NCBI RefSeq assembly: GCF_027105055.1
Contig: NZ_CP114264.1
Coordinates: forward strand, 1,178,001-1,242,000
Length of the DNA: 64,000 nucleotides
Origin: Acinetobacter sp. TR3
GTDB lineage: Bacteria > Pseudomonadota > Gammaproteobacteria > Pseudomonadales > Moraxellaceae
Reading direction: 5' to 3'
The notes under the pieces are model-generated. The model had not been told where the DNA came from, made no database searches, and was given only the letters and a program-made list of their open reading frames with translations. Numbering within the stretch: position 1 is the stretch's first letter; each line of letters begins with the position of its first letter. This document shows positions 1 to 9,465 of this stretch, piece after piece. A program made the translations under genes and the position numbers.

Positions 1-2097
1 TGAAAGTTCTGCAACAGTGGCACTATCGCCATCCACTTGTCCATAGCTTTGCTCAAACGCCAATGCTGCGGAGAAATGTAAGATTTGTTCACGGCCAAAG
101 TGTGCTTTTAAGAAGCTTGACATGAGCAACACGCCTTTGGCATGAAGCGAACCGCCTAACTCGACACTGCGTTCAATATCTAAAATATCACCACCACCTT
201 GATAAACGGATGCGGTGAGACGAGAGGGTAAACCGAACTCAACATCTGCATAGTGAATTACAGACAAGGCATTGATTTGACCTAGGCGATGTCCTGTAGT
301 TTCAATGAGCTGCGTACCACGTGAGAGATCTTGCCAATAAAGCTCTCTTAAATAGCCTAAGCGATATTGGCGATGATGTAGTGCTTGGTTGACATGCTGA
401 TCAGTGACGATTTTATCATCGGCTTTAAAGGCATGATGATGTGCTTCACGAATTAAATCACCGAGTGTAGAGGCATGTAGTGAGAGTGAACTTTGATCTT
501 CCGCCTGACGGCTAGAATCAGTGAGTAAAGCTGCAAGTGCGGAACGATCAAATGGAAGTAATTTATCTGCTTGAACATAGTCTGCAATCAGTTGCATATA
601 GGCTTGTTCATTGCTGTTATTGCGTTGCAAGGTATCGGTAAAATCAGCGCGAATTTTAAAGACACTGCCTAGCTCAGGTTCAACTTCTAAAATTTCATAG
701 TAAATTTCAGGTTCTGCCAGTAAAACGACTTTGATATCTAAAGGAACAGAAGCGGGTTCAATCGAAATGCTGCCTGTTAATGTTAGCATGTGTTCCAAAG
801 ATGAAAGTTTGAGCTGACCTGACTTCAATGCACGTTTTAAACCTTGCCATGCATAAGGTTGTTCAAGCAACTGCTCTGCTTCAAGCATTAGGAAGCCACC
901 GTTGGCTTGATGTAATGAACCTGGGCGAATTAAGGTGAAATCGGTGGTAATCGTACCATTATGTGTAAGTTGTTCAACATGACCCAATAAATTGTAGTGT
1001 GTTGGAAAATCTTCGAAAATAACAGGTGCGCCGCTATTGGGTTTATTGGCAACGATCACATTGGCTTGATAGCGTGAAGGAACACGGTTGAATAAAGCAG
1101 GTGTAAAGTCATCTTCTTCTTGCTCTAAAATTAGCTCGACATTATCAATAATGTCCTCAGCATAATGTTTTAGATATACATCGAGACCTTTTACTTCTTT
1201 GTTTTTATTTAAAATCAACTCCATACGTGGTGTAACCACTTGAGTGGCAATTTCACGGTTTAAAATTGATACTTGATCACGAGCATCATCTTCTAAATCA
1301 CCAAGATGTAACCCTAAACGCTCTAGTTTTTTCTCCATATAACGCATGTTGGATGTGATTTCAGCACGGTCTTTGCTGCTTAGAGCATCAAGATCATTTT
1401 TTGTTAATTCTTGATATTCATTTTCTATGAGCTGCATTGGAATAAACACGTGTTTGTCATCACGAGAAATCAATTTTAAATCGAGTTCTTGTCCCTCTTT
1501 TGTGAGTTCTATCAACGCTTGCTGTTGGACGTCACCTGTATCTTGACGAATGCGTTCAATGCGATTGTGATAGCTTTCAGCACTAAAACGACGTTCCAAT
1601 TGTTTTAGTATGATTTGCCATGTTTGCTGTAAAGCATTTTGAAATTTTATACCTTGTCCTGCAGGAAAGCGTAGTGCAATCGGTTGTCTTGGATTTTTGA
1701 AGTTATTGACATAAACCCAATCGTTTGGCGTAGGCATGCTTTTAGCGTGTTGCTGAAGCAAGCGTTTAATCATGGTGCGTTTGCCAAGACCCGCTGTGCC
1801 TACTGCAAAAATATTATAGCCAGAGTATGGCAAGGAAATACCAGCTTCTACTGAAGCACGTGCACGATCTTGCCCAAGAAAGTTATTAAGGGGTTTGATA
1901 CGTTTCGTTGAACTCGGAATCTCAGCTAAATTTAGAAGATGCGTGAGTTGTTCAGGGTTTAGTGCTGTTTTCTTAAGTGTCGTTTGAATATCCGTCTGCT
2001 CAAAGGCGCTTGGTAAAGAATTGATTTTCGCTGTAGTCGTGTTTCTTGGTGTTGAAGATAAAGTTGTTGCAGTCATTTGATCAAGTTTTTGGGTCAC
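1..2097 (-). CDS. LonB-like ATP-dependent protease, partial (C-terminus beyond left edge)
   Basis: This is an AAA+ ATPase fused to a Lon-type serine protease, expected to degrade unfolded or regulatory proteins in the cytoplasm. The reverse translation shows a Walker A region (GLGKRTMIKR) near 1760-1800, a long helical insertion at about 1150-1600, and the Lon proteolytic domain at the left edge with the motif GDSATVAEL; the catalytic serine codon is at 22-24. The catalytic lysine and C-terminus lie outside the window. The GTG at 2097 is chosen because GGAT lies about ten bases upstream; an in-frame ATG at 2076 has no visible ribosome-binding site. The insertion and lack of a Lon N-terminal domain fit the LonB-like family rather than classical Lon. 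The family call is firm; substrates are unknown. Confidence 0.85.
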   Translation of the reverse strand, partial: MTQKLDQMTATTLSSTPRNTTTAKINSLPSAFEQTDIQTTLKKTALNPEQLTHLLNLAEIPSSTKRIKPLNNFLGQDRARASVEAGISLPYSGYNIFAVGTAGLGKRTMIKRLLQQHAKSMPTPNDWVYVNNFKNPRQPIALRFPAGQGIKFQNALQQTWQIILKQLERRFSAESYHNRIERIRQDTGDVQQQALIELTKEGQELDLKLISRDDKHVFIPMQLIENEYQELTKNDLDALSSKDRAEITSNMRYMEKKLERLGLHLGDLEDDARDQVSILNREIATQVVTPRMELILNKNKEVKGLDVYLKHYAEDIIDNVELILEQEEDDFTPALFNRVPSRYQANVIVANKPNSGAPVIFEDFPTHYNLLGHVEQLTHNGTITTDFTLIRPGSLHQANGGFLMLEAEQLLEQPYAWQGLKRALKSGQLKLSSLEHMLTLTGSISIEPASVPLDIKVVLLAEPEIYYEILEVEPELGSVFKIRADFTDTLQRNNSNEQAYMQLIADYVQADKLLPFDRSALAALLTDSSRQAEDQSSLSLHASTLGDLIREAHHHAFKADDKIVTDQHVNQALHHRQYRLGYLRELYWQDLSRGTQLIETTGHRLGQINALSVIHYADVEFGLPSRLTASVYQGGGDILDIERSVELGGSLHAKGVLLMSSFLKAHFGREQILHFSAALAFEQSYGQVDGDSATVAELS

Positions 2098-2283
2098 TAT
2101 TGCTATCCAACAAAGAAACGAAAGTTAAGTAATTAAAGGTATACAGTTTTAGGTCTAAAGATCAAGCGAACTTGTGTTTTTTATCGACAAAACAAAACAA
2201 TGGTTGCATAAAGCAACTTGCAAGCAAGAGCAAGAAACGATTGAATAGGCACATTCACGCATGTTCATGGAAAATAATAACCA

Positions 2284-4458
2284 ATGACAACTCAAGCCAC
2301 TGGGTGGGCATCCGCATTTAAAGCTTTTTTAGATCGCCGTGCACTGATTATGCTATTTCTTGGTTTCTCGGCAGGGATTCCCATTTTATTGATTTTTTCT
2401 AGCTTGTCTTTATGGCTAGGTGAGGCAGGAATTGATAAAAGTGCTGTGACATTTTTTAGTTGGGCTGCATTGGGCTACTCTTTTAAATTCGTTTGGGCAC
2501 CGTTGATTGATGAATTGCCCGTTCCATTTTTAACGAAAAGTTTAGGTCGCCGCCGTGCTTGGTTGTTGATTGCACAGTCTTTGATTATATGTGCAATTTG
2601 TATTATGGCATTTTCCGACCCAGCACTTGGACAAGGCTATTTAATTCAAATGGCAGTTGGTGCAGTCTTGCTGGGATTCTCCGCAGCGACCCAAGATATT
2701 GTGATTGATGCTTATCGTATCGAGCTTGCTGAAAGGGAGATGCAAACGGTTTTAGCTTCAACTTACAACGCAGGTTATCGTATTGGGATGATCGTTGCGG
2801 GTGCAGGCGCTTTATTTCTTGCTGCTTATTTAGGTACAGCTAAAGGCAATTATATCTATGAAGCATGGAAATATACTTATCTAACCATGGCAGCAGTCAT
2901 GGTGGTTGGTATTATTACCACTTTATGTATTCGTGAACCACAAGTAAATCGTGTTGATAAACATTATAAAACTACAGATTACTATCGCTTAGTCTTTGTA
3001 TTCTTTATTGCTGTTACAACTTTTGTGGTCAGTTATATTTACTCTGGCAATTTGACAGATACTATCGCTAAAGCAGCAAATATTAAAGACACTGCAGCTT
3101 TATTTGGTTTAGAAGCCCTGCGTTTTTTAACTGCTACAGCCACAGCTTTATTCGTTGGTTTTGGTTTGGTTAAAACTGGCGTCGTGAATCAACAAATGGC
3201 TAAAGAAACTTGGGTTGCCCCAATTTTAGATTTCTTCAAACGTTATGGTATTAAACTTGCCTTAGTTCTTTTGCTGCTGATTGGTTTTTTCCGCATCTCA
3301 GACATTATTGCAGGAGTGATTTCCAATGTGTTCTATCAAGATCTAAATTTCACTAAAGAACAAATTGCTGAGGCTGTGAAAATCTATGGTGTGATCTTTA
3401 GTTTAGTTGGTGGCTTTCTCGGTGGTTTATTAGCGCAGCGCATGAATATTATGAAACTCATGTTCGTGGGTGCAGTGTTGGCCAGTTCAACCAATTTAAT
3501 CTTTATCGGCTTGGTCAAATCAGGAAAACCACTTGCTCCACTTGAGGTTCAGGTCGGAAATAAACATTATCAAGTGCAAACTGATGATGTTGGATATTGG
3601 AAATTACAAGTGCCGAATGACGTCTTAGCAAAAGCAAATTCGGTACAGGTAAGTACTCAGTACCAAAATCAGAGCGATACCAATGTAACTCTTGCAATAC
3701 CATATTTAGTAAATGCTCAGCACGCTCAGATTCAACTATTACCTATCAGTAGTGATGACCATTTAACACCAAAAGAGTTAAAACAAAGTTTGGTGGTTAA
3801 AGGGCAACTGGCAGGGATTAAAGCTGAAGACTTAAATGAGGAGAAGCCTGTTGTTCTTCAATTAGATGGTCAAGAGTTTACTGCGAAAGTGGATGATAAA
3901 GGAATATTTACTGGTGCTGTAGATGGAAAGCTATTACAAGCATCTTCCACTAAAACCATTAAAGCTTTTGTTAATTTCAAAAATAATAGTGCAAGCCAGT
4001 TATTTGCAACAAGATCATATCGTATTAATACTGCATCACATGTTGAAACCGCACTCGATGTCGATATTCAGCCAATTGCTGTGGTCGATCCAAGTCAGTC
4101 AGGCACAATAGAACTCTCTGGCAAAGTGATTAAAGGCTATAGCTCATTGTGGCTCTATTTTGCCATTATTGTAGATAATTTAGCTTCAGGTTTGGCAGGT
4201 GCGGCTTTTATTGCCTTTTTATCGAGCTTAACCAGTGTGTCATTTACTGCGGTTCAATATGCGATTTTCAGTTCTTTAATGACGCTCACACCCAAATTGT
4301 TGGGGGGGTATTCAGGAACGATTGTGAGTAATATTGGTTACCCAAATTTCTTTTTAATGACGACTTTGATTGGGATTCCAATTTTGATTCTTGTGGTTTG
4401 GGTCGCGAAACTATTGCGTGACCATGAAAACCAAACAACTCAACAGACAGGTGAATAA
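2284..4458 (+). CDS. ampG: AmpG-family muropeptide permease with a large inserted soluble domain
   Basis: This inner-membrane MFS permease probably imports anhydromuropeptides for cell-wall recycling, which also influences AmpC induction in related bacteria. The N-terminal half has AmpG-like features, including the FSAGIPILL first helix and the [15 protein letters not shown] region near residues 138-152. At 724 residues it is far longer than E. coli AmpG (about 490). Residues about 413-615 form a hydrophilic block with two Ig-like beta repeats ([21 protein letters not shown]) between membrane segments. The helices then resume at [21 protein letters not shown]. It ends two bases before gloA, so the two are probably co-transcribed. 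The start is forced, because the upstream in-frame ATG runs into a stop. Confidence 0.8.
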   Translation: MTTQATGWASAFKAFLDRRALIMLFLGFSAGIPILLIFSSLSLWLGEAGIDKSAVTFFSWAALGYSFKFVWAPLIDELPVPFLTKSLGRRRAWLLIAQSLIICAICIMAFSDPALGQGYLIQMAVGAVLLGFSAATQDIVIDAYRIELAEREMQTVLASTYNAGYRIGMIVAGAGALFLAAYLGTAKGNYIYEAWKYTYLTMAAVMVVGIITTLCIREPQVNRVDKHYKTTDYYRLVFVFFIAVTTFVVSYIYSGNLTDTIAKAANIKDTAALFGLEALRFLTATATALFVGFGLVKTGVVNQQMAKETWVAPILDFFKRYGIKLALVLLLLIGFFRISDIIAGVISNVFYQDLNFTKEQIAEAVKIYGVIFSLVGGFLGGLLAQRMNIMKLMFVGAVLASSTNLIFIGLVKSGKPLAPLEVQVGNKHYQVQTDDVGYWKLQVPNDVLAKANSVQVSTQYQNQSDTNVTLAIPYLVNAQHAQIQLLPISSDDHLTPKELKQSLVVKGQLAGIKAEDLNEEKPVVLQLDGQEFTAKVDDKGIFTGAVDGKLLQASSTKTIKAFVNFKNNSASQLFATRSYRINTASHVETALDVDIQPIAVVDPSQSGTIELSGKVIKGYSSLWLYFAIIVDNLASGLAGAAFIAFLSSLTSVSFTAVQYAIFSSLMTLTPKLLGGYSGTIVSNIGYPNFFLMTTLIGIPILILVVWVAKLLRDHENQTTQQTGE

Positions 4459-4460
4459 CT

Positions 4461-4862
4461 ATGCGCATGTTACATACGATGTTACGAGTAGGTAATTTAG
4501 AACAATCTTTAAAGTTCTACACTGAGGTACTTGGTATGAAATTACTACGCCAACGTGATTATGAAGAGGGGCGTTTTACCTTGGCTTTTGTGGGCTATGG
4601 TGATGAAGAAAACAACACTGTGCTTGAGCTGACTCATAACTGGGATACAGCTGGCTATGATTTAGGCAATGCCTATGGTCATATCGCCATTGGCGTAGAT
4701 GATGCATATAAAGCATGTGAAGAAATCAAAGCACGTGGTGGAAAAGTAGTACGTGAAGCAGGTCCTATGAAAGGTGGTGTCACGGTGATCGCTTTTGTTG
4801 AAGATCCAGATGGCTATAAGGTTGAATTGATTCAACAGGATCAAGATGCACGTAATAATTAA
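4461..4862 (+). CDS. gloA: Lactoylglutathione lyase (glyoxalase I)
   Basis: This enzyme converts the hemithioacetal of methylglyoxal and glutathione to S-lactoylglutathione in the cytoplasm. The 133-residue length is typical of bacterial nickel-type enzymes. The four metal ligands are all present: His5, Glu56 (VLELT), His74 (YGHIAIG) and Glu122 (KVELIQ). The [14 protein letters not shown] start and [10 protein letters not shown] end are classic for the VOC fold. It starts two bases after the ampG stop, suggesting translational coupling. Nothing looks degenerate. Confidence 0.95.
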   Translation: MRMLHTMLRVGNLEQSLKFYTEVLGMKLLRQRDYEEGRFTLAFVGYGDEENNTVLELTHNWDTAGYDLGNAYGHIAIGVDDAYKACEEIKARGGKVVREAGPMKGGVTVIAFVEDPDGYKVELIQQDQDARNN

Positions 4863-4994
4863 TTTCGTATCTTGATCTACAATTTCTAATTTAAAGCCCT
4901 AGCTTTATTTATACAGCTCAGAATGATGTTTTGATCGAATGGTCAATAACCTCATGTTGGGCTGTATTATTAGTGAACAGATTGGGAAAAAGTT

Positions 4995-5960
4995 ATGTTA
5001 AAGCTCTTGGCGCTAGATCGTTTCACAATATTATTAATTGCTATGGTGATACTGGCGACGCTCTTGCCTGTTGCAGGACAGATGGCGCATTATTTTAATA
5101 TGCTGACAACGGTTGCTATCGCCATACTTTTCTTTTTGCATGGTGCAAAATTATCACGTGAAGCTGTGCTTGAAGGTATGCTGCATTGGAAAATGCATGC
5201 TTTAGTTTTTGCTTTTACTTTTGTGATTTTTCCTGCAATTGGGCTTTTAGCTAAACCTGTTTTGGAGCCACTTCTTGGGCAGCAATTGTACTGGGGCTTC
5301 TTATTTATGTGCTTCTTACCCTCAACGGTACAATCTTCAATTGCATTTACCTCGATTGCAAAAGGGAATGTTGCAGGAGCGATTTGTAGTGCATCTTTCT
5401 CTAATATCATTGGGATGTTTATTACGCCAGTCTTAGTGAGTTATTTTATCTTAGGCCAAAGCCAACATGGCTTTGATCCTACGCAATCGATTGTTCAAAT
5501 TACCTTGTTACTATTGGTTCCCTTTGTCCTAGGTCAGTTACTTCGCCCTTATGTTTTTCCTTATATGATCAAATTACCAAGCTTAGTGAAAGCTTTCGAT
5601 CAAGGATCAATCTTAATGGTAGTTTACGGTGCCTTTAGCAGTGCTGTAGTTGCAGGCCTATGGCATCAAATTAGTGGATTAGCTTTGCTGTATTTAGTAC
5701 TTACATGCTCAGTTTTGCTTACTATTGTAATGTTGCTTGCTTTGTATTTACCAAAATGGTTGGGTTTTAATCAGGCAGATCAAGTTACGATTTTCTTTTG
5801 TAGCTCTAAAAAAACGCTAGCGAGTGGCGTGCCAATGGCGCAAATTCTGTTTATTGGTCAGCCTTTAGGTATGATTGTATTGCCAATTATGATTTTTCAT
5901 CAAATCCAATTAATGGTCTGTGGTGTAATTGCGAATCGTTGGTCTAAGAAAGATAAATAA
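4995..5960 (+). CDS. Bile acid:sodium symporter family (SBF-like) transporter
   Basis: This is a predicted inner-membrane secondary transporter with about ten hydrophobic segments in 321 residues. The FFLHGAKLSREA and CFLPSTVQSSIAFTSIAKGN motifs and the FFCSSKKTLASGVPMA stretch identify the SBF-like (YfeH/Rch1-type) group. In this fold the crossed discontinuous helices carry such motifs. The substrate is not known; family members take up organic anions. A GGGAAAAAG element sits just before the ATG at 4995. It lies on its own between gloA and the barrel protein, with gaps of more than 130 bases on both sides. Confidence 0.8.
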   Translation: MLKLLALDRFTILLIAMVILATLLPVAGQMAHYFNMLTTVAIAILFFLHGAKLSREAVLEGMLHWKMHALVFAFTFVIFPAIGLLAKPVLEPLLGQQLYWGFLFMCFLPSTVQSSIAFTSIAKGNVAGAICSASFSNIIGMFITPVLVSYFILGQSQHGFDPTQSIVQITLLLLVPFVLGQLLRPYVFPYMIKLPSLVKAFDQGSILMVVYGAFSSAVVAGLWHQISGLALLYLVLTCSVLLTIVMLLALYLPKWLGFNQADQVTIFFCSSKKTLASGVPMAQILFIGQPLGMIVLPIMIFHQIQLMVCGVIANRWSKKDK

Positions 5961-6124
5961 CAATAATTTTTTACTCAAGCTATTAATTTATGTGAATGTA
6001 ATCGGGTGTCTGCGACATTTAGCCAACATTCAATTTGATGTTTATTAGTAGCTATGTAATATTTATAGATAAAATTGATTAGAAAAATCTAATCAGATTA
6101 AAACTTACAACTACTAAGATTAAT

Positions 6125-7861
6125 ATGATGAAGAAAAATTTAAAATTAGCGTGCCCGATTTTATGTATTAGTATGGCATGCTTATTAATATCACCTATGA
6201 CTTTTTCCAAATCATTTCCGTACGATGAACGGGGTAGTGTCAGGATTGATACAATACAAATTCATCTCATTAATCCGACTGAAGATCAATCCTTAAATCA
6301 AAGAATTATTGACCAAGTTCGGAAAAACATCGCAATTTTTCCTGGTGAAAGTATCTCAGAGGAAAAGTTAGATTTTATAACGGCTAGAGTTAGAAATAGT
6401 CTTCGATTAGACAATCTATCGTATGATGCTGAGACTAGCATGGGTGGCGGCTTAAATCTCACCTTAGAAATAACATTAAATGATAAGCAATCGGTCACAG
6501 AAAAAGGTTATTTGATTGATAGAAACAAGAAAACATTACCTTTGCTCTATGATAATAATGGTAAATATCTTAAAGCCAAATTAGAGTTATTAAGTATGTA
6601 TTATGGCAATAATAATGCTTGGTATGCTCAGCCTGAAAAAATGCTCAACGGAAATCCATTGGTTAATGGAAGTCCAGCAGGCGGAGGTTATGATGATTGG
6701 CTAGAAGCTTTTGTTCATACTGGCTTATATGGAATGTATCCTTTAGGTATAAATACTTTTAGTTATGCAGGATTAAGTGGAATAGGTACTCTGTCTACAG
6801 GGCAAGAATTGTTTACTGACAAAACTCGAAATCATTTTGCGGTTGAAGATGCATATGTTGGCGTTGTAACAGGAAAAACGACGATGTCTGGAAATAGAAT
6901 CGTTTCCAATACTTCCATAGGTCGTCAAAAATTCAGTTTGGGTGATGGTTTACTAATTATTAATACTGCATCTAATGGTTCTGATCGAGCCGCGTTACAA
7001 TCAAATGCTCGTTGGGCTGGTGATCTAGTTTTTCAGTCTCAGCTTCAATATAACAAAACAAAATTTGAATTATTTTATGTAGACCCCGATGAATTACCTG
7101 TGATTGATTCCAAAACAAAGATTCAAGGTGTCAATATTCAAACCAATTTTTTTAATGGTATAGATGTTGGGGTGAGTTATTTAAAGGTTCCCCATTCAAG
7201 TTCTATATATTATTTGCCAGATGGTTCAACTCGAACTCGTGATGGTTTACGTGTAATAGATGGGCGCTTTAGATGGCAACCTTTAATAAATGGCAAGCCT
7301 TCTTGGTTTTTTGCAACAGAATATGCACAACAGTCTCATGAAGATTTCAATATGCGTGCACAGGCATCTAGTTATGAGCTGGCTTATCAATGGTCAGATT
7401 TAACGATGTCTCCTTCATTAGGTTATCGCTATGCAAGTTTTTCAGGGGATGATCCAAATACACAACAATATGAAAGATGGGATCCATTATTTTCAGGGGG
7501 GAATGGTGAACAATGGGTTCAAGGTGTAAATCATTTTAAGATTGTTCAGAACTCAAACTTAATTACACATCGTTTACAGGCACGCTTCAAGCCTAATCCA
7601 AAAGTAGAAATCGTGCCACAGTTTTGGTTATTTAGAGCAGATTCAAAATTAAACTTAGGGGGTAACCCAGCTTTGTCATTCATCGATTCAAAGGATTATG
7701 GTAGAGAGTTTAATATTTCTGCAAAATATTATTATTCAAGAAATTTGTATATTCACAGTCAATTGGCCTATACCCAACCTGGCGATGCGGTAAAAAATGT
7801 ATTAGGTGATGGAGTCAAAGATTGGTGGAGCTCTATGCTTTTTGTTCGATACGCATTTTAA
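6125..7861 (+). CDS. Outer-membrane beta-barrel protein, alginate-export-like, with POTRA-like N-terminus
   Basis: A predicted Sec signal peptide (MMKKNLKL... ending near MTFSKS, about residue 29) is followed by a segment at about residues 38-125 (RIDTIQIHLINP, then NQRIIDQVRKNIAIFPGESI) that reads like a single POTRA module. The remaining roughly 450 residues alternate short amphipathic strands with aromatic ends and finish in FVRYAF, the C-terminal Phe signature of outer-membrane barrels. The barrel resembles alginate-export-type porins by eye, but no diagnostic motif proves it. A second ATG at 6128 is an alternative start. The next gene starts 31 bases downstream, so the two probably form one unit. 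The cargo is unknown. Confidence 0.55.
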   Translation: MMKKNLKLACPILCISMACLLISPMTFSKSFPYDERGSVRIDTIQIHLINPTEDQSLNQRIIDQVRKNIAIFPGESISEEKLDFITARVRNSLRLDNLSYDAETSMGGGLNLTLEITLNDKQSVTEKGYLIDRNKKTLPLLYDNNGKYLKAKLELLSMYYGNNNAWYAQPEKMLNGNPLVNGSPAGGGYDDWLEAFVHTGLYGMYPLGINTFSYAGLSGIGTLSTGQELFTDKTRNHFAVEDAYVGVVTGKTTMSGNRIVSNTSIGRQKFSLGDGLLIINTASNGSDRAALQSNARWAGDLVFQSQLQYNKTKFELFYVDPDELPVIDSKTKIQGVNIQTNFFNGIDVGVSYLKVPHSSSIYYLPDGSTRTRDGLRVIDGRFRWQPLINGKPSWFFATEYAQQSHEDFNMRAQASSYELAYQWSDLTMSPSLGYRYASFSGDDPNTQQYERWDPLFSGGNGEQWVQGVNHFKIVQNSNLITHRLQARFKPNPKVEIVPQFWLFRADSKLNLGGNPALSFIDSKDYGREFNISAKYYYSRNLYIHSQLAYTQPGDAVKNVLGDGVKDWWSSMLFVRYAF

Positions 7862-7892
7862 TCAATTTAGTATCATTATTGAGGAAATTTCC

Positions 7893-8882
7893 ATGTTTAA
7901 GAAAAAAGTAAAAGCAGGATTTGCATTTAGCTCAGTATTGTTATACTCAGCCCTTGTCACTAATGTTTATGCGATTGATGTGCAACCTATTTCAGATCAA
8001 TACTTTACAAAAGATCGTTTTAAAGGAAAAACTTTGTTAATTACTGGCGGTGCGAGGGGGATTGGAAAGGCATCTGCAATTCGTGCATCGAAAGAGGGGG
8101 CGAATATTGTAATTGCAGATGTATTGGCTAAGGAAGGGCAAGAGACTGTTGCTGAAATTAAGAAAATGGGCGGTAGTGCTATTTTTGTACAAGCTGATGT
8201 AAGTAAAACACCAGCATGTAATATGATGGTTGAAGAAACAATTAAGAAATACGGGCAAATAGACGGTGTGTTAAATGCAGCAGGGGTTATGGATGCTGTA
8301 CCACCAGATGCTGAGGTAAATGTTGAAAAACAAAAAAAAGAATTATTTGCTCCTATACATGAAGCTACGGATGAATATTGGAACCAGACTTTAGCAGTGA
8401 ATGCAACGGGAATGTTTTGTTCGTTACGTTCTGAATTAAAGCAAATGGTGAAACAAAATAAAGGTGGAGCAATTGTAAATATTGGTTCGATTGCTGGCTT
8501 GACGGGGTTGGCTGGTAATCCTGCATATGTTGCAAGTAAGCATGCGGTTACGGGTCTCACTAAAAATGCTGCAATTGATTATGCACCCTATGGAATCAGA
8601 GTAAATTCAGTAAATATGGCCGCTACAGAAACTGCAATGACAGATGCAGCCTTTAAAAAAGTAGCTACTTTACAAAAAGAACGGGCAAAAAATCCTGAGT
8701 TAGCAAAAATGCCAAATACTGCTATGTTAAAGACACAAAGTCTCCTTATGTTTGCCGACTCCAAACATAGAATGTCTACACCAGCAGAACAAGCTAGTGT
8801 TATATTATTTTTGCTTTCAGACGAAGCTTCAAATATTACAGGAGCGACATGGGCCACTGATGGTGGATGGACCACTTATTAA
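7893..8882 (+). CDS. Short-chain dehydrogenase/reductase with an N-terminal signal peptide
   Basis: A 329-residue SDR. The catalytic domain begins near residue 50 with the dinucleotide motif TGGARGIGKA, then NAAG, a serine in NIGSIAG, YVASKHA carrying the catalytic Tyr-Lys, and a C-terminal TGATWATDGGW. The start at 7893 is chosen because GAGGAAATTTCC precedes it; the longer frame overlaps the barrel gene and would bury the signal. The N-terminus (MFKKKVKAGFAFSSVLLYSA... NVYA/ID) looks like a Sec signal peptide or anchor. This is odd because SDRs use NAD(P)(H), which is scarce outside the cytoplasm, and no twin-arginine is present. It probably shares a transcript with the upstream barrel gene. 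The substrate is unknown. Confidence 0.8.
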   Translation: MFKKKVKAGFAFSSVLLYSALVTNVYAIDVQPISDQYFTKDRFKGKTLLITGGARGIGKASAIRASKEGANIVIADVLAKEGQETVAEIKKMGGSAIFVQADVSKTPACNMMVEETIKKYGQIDGVLNAAGVMDAVPPDAEVNVEKQKKELFAPIHEATDEYWNQTLAVNATGMFCSLRSELKQMVKQNKGGAIVNIGSIAGLTGLAGNPAYVASKHAVTGLTKNAAIDYAPYGIRVNSVNMAATETAMTDAAFKKVATLQKERAKNPELAKMPNTAMLKTQSLLMFADSKHRMSTPAEQASVILFLLSDEASNITGATWATDGGWTTY

Positions 8883-8979
8883 CTAAAGTTTTTGAATGCT
8901 GTGAGAGTTAATGTGTGCATGAGGAGTTGTATACACGTTTTGTTTGGTAGTTATATATTTTAAACCCACTAAAAATGTG

Positions 8980-9152
8980 TATAATGCTCTCCACTTGTTG
9001 GCTTTGCTCTGACCTAAGGGGTCTCGGTGAGTCAAAAGAAATGGTCTGTTGTGGTATTGATCTGCGAGTGTTAACACTCTGCTTTCCTCATCTTGAGAGT
9101 GATCAATTGCGATAACAGCTTAAGCCTTTCTTACTAAATAGGAGCATCGACC
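8980..9152 (+). promoter_or_regulatory. rpmE promoter -10 and long untranslated leader
   Basis: A consensus TATAAT lies at 8980-8985, with only a weak -35 upstream. If it is used, the rpmE transcript carries about 160 untranslated bases. Within them is a perfect 14-base palindrome, GAGTGTTAACACTC, at 9066-9079. The gap between the dehydrogenase and rpmE contains no credible ORF. A leader-based control of L31 synthesis is possible but is only inferred. Confidence 0.45.
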
Positions 9153-9377
9153 ATGCGCGCCGATATTCACCCTAAATACGAAAAATTAGTTGCTACTTGC
9201 TCATGCGGTAACGTAATCGAAACTCGTTCTGCACTTGGTAAAGAAACTCTTTATCTTGACGTATGTTCAGCTTGCCACCCATTCTATACTGGTAAACAAA
9301 AGAATGTAGATACTGGTGGTCGTATCGACAAGTTCAAACAACGTTTCTCTGGTATGTCACGTTCTATCAAACGTTAA
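9153..9377 (+). CDS. rpmE: 50S ribosomal protein L31, zinc-binding type
   Basis: This 74-residue ribosomal protein bridges the central protuberance and the small subunit. Zinc ligands are visible as Cys16 and Cys18 (TCSCGN) and Cys38 and Cys41 (CSACH), so this is the zinc-containing form rather than the zinc-independent paralogue. The conserved HPKY start, HPFYTGKQ and [10 protein letters not shown] segments confirm it. AGGAGC precedes the ATG. A strong terminator follows, so it is a single-gene unit. Confidence 0.97.
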   Translation: MRADIHPKYEKLVATCSCGNVIETRSALGKETLYLDVCSACHPFYTGKQKNVDTGGRIDKFKQRFSGMSRSIKR

Positions 9378-9388
9378 TATCGAGAAAA

Positions 9389-9418
9389 CAAAAAACGGGC
9401 AATATGCCCGTTTTTTTA
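9389..9418 (+). terminator. Rho-independent terminator of rpmE
   Basis: Stem ACGGGC/GCCCGT around the loop AATAT, preceded by an A-run and followed by seven T residues. It should also serve the convergent FimX-like gene. Confidence 0.9.
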
Positions 9419-9465
9419 TGCTTCAGTTTTATTAAGGTATTTTGCAATCTATTGCGTACAAGACC

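Noticed and set aside
7997..8560. Long minus-strand frame of 187 codons
   Set aside because: It is the reverse of the dehydrogenase, whose motifs are clear, and its own translation is Ser/Ala-rich without any family pattern.
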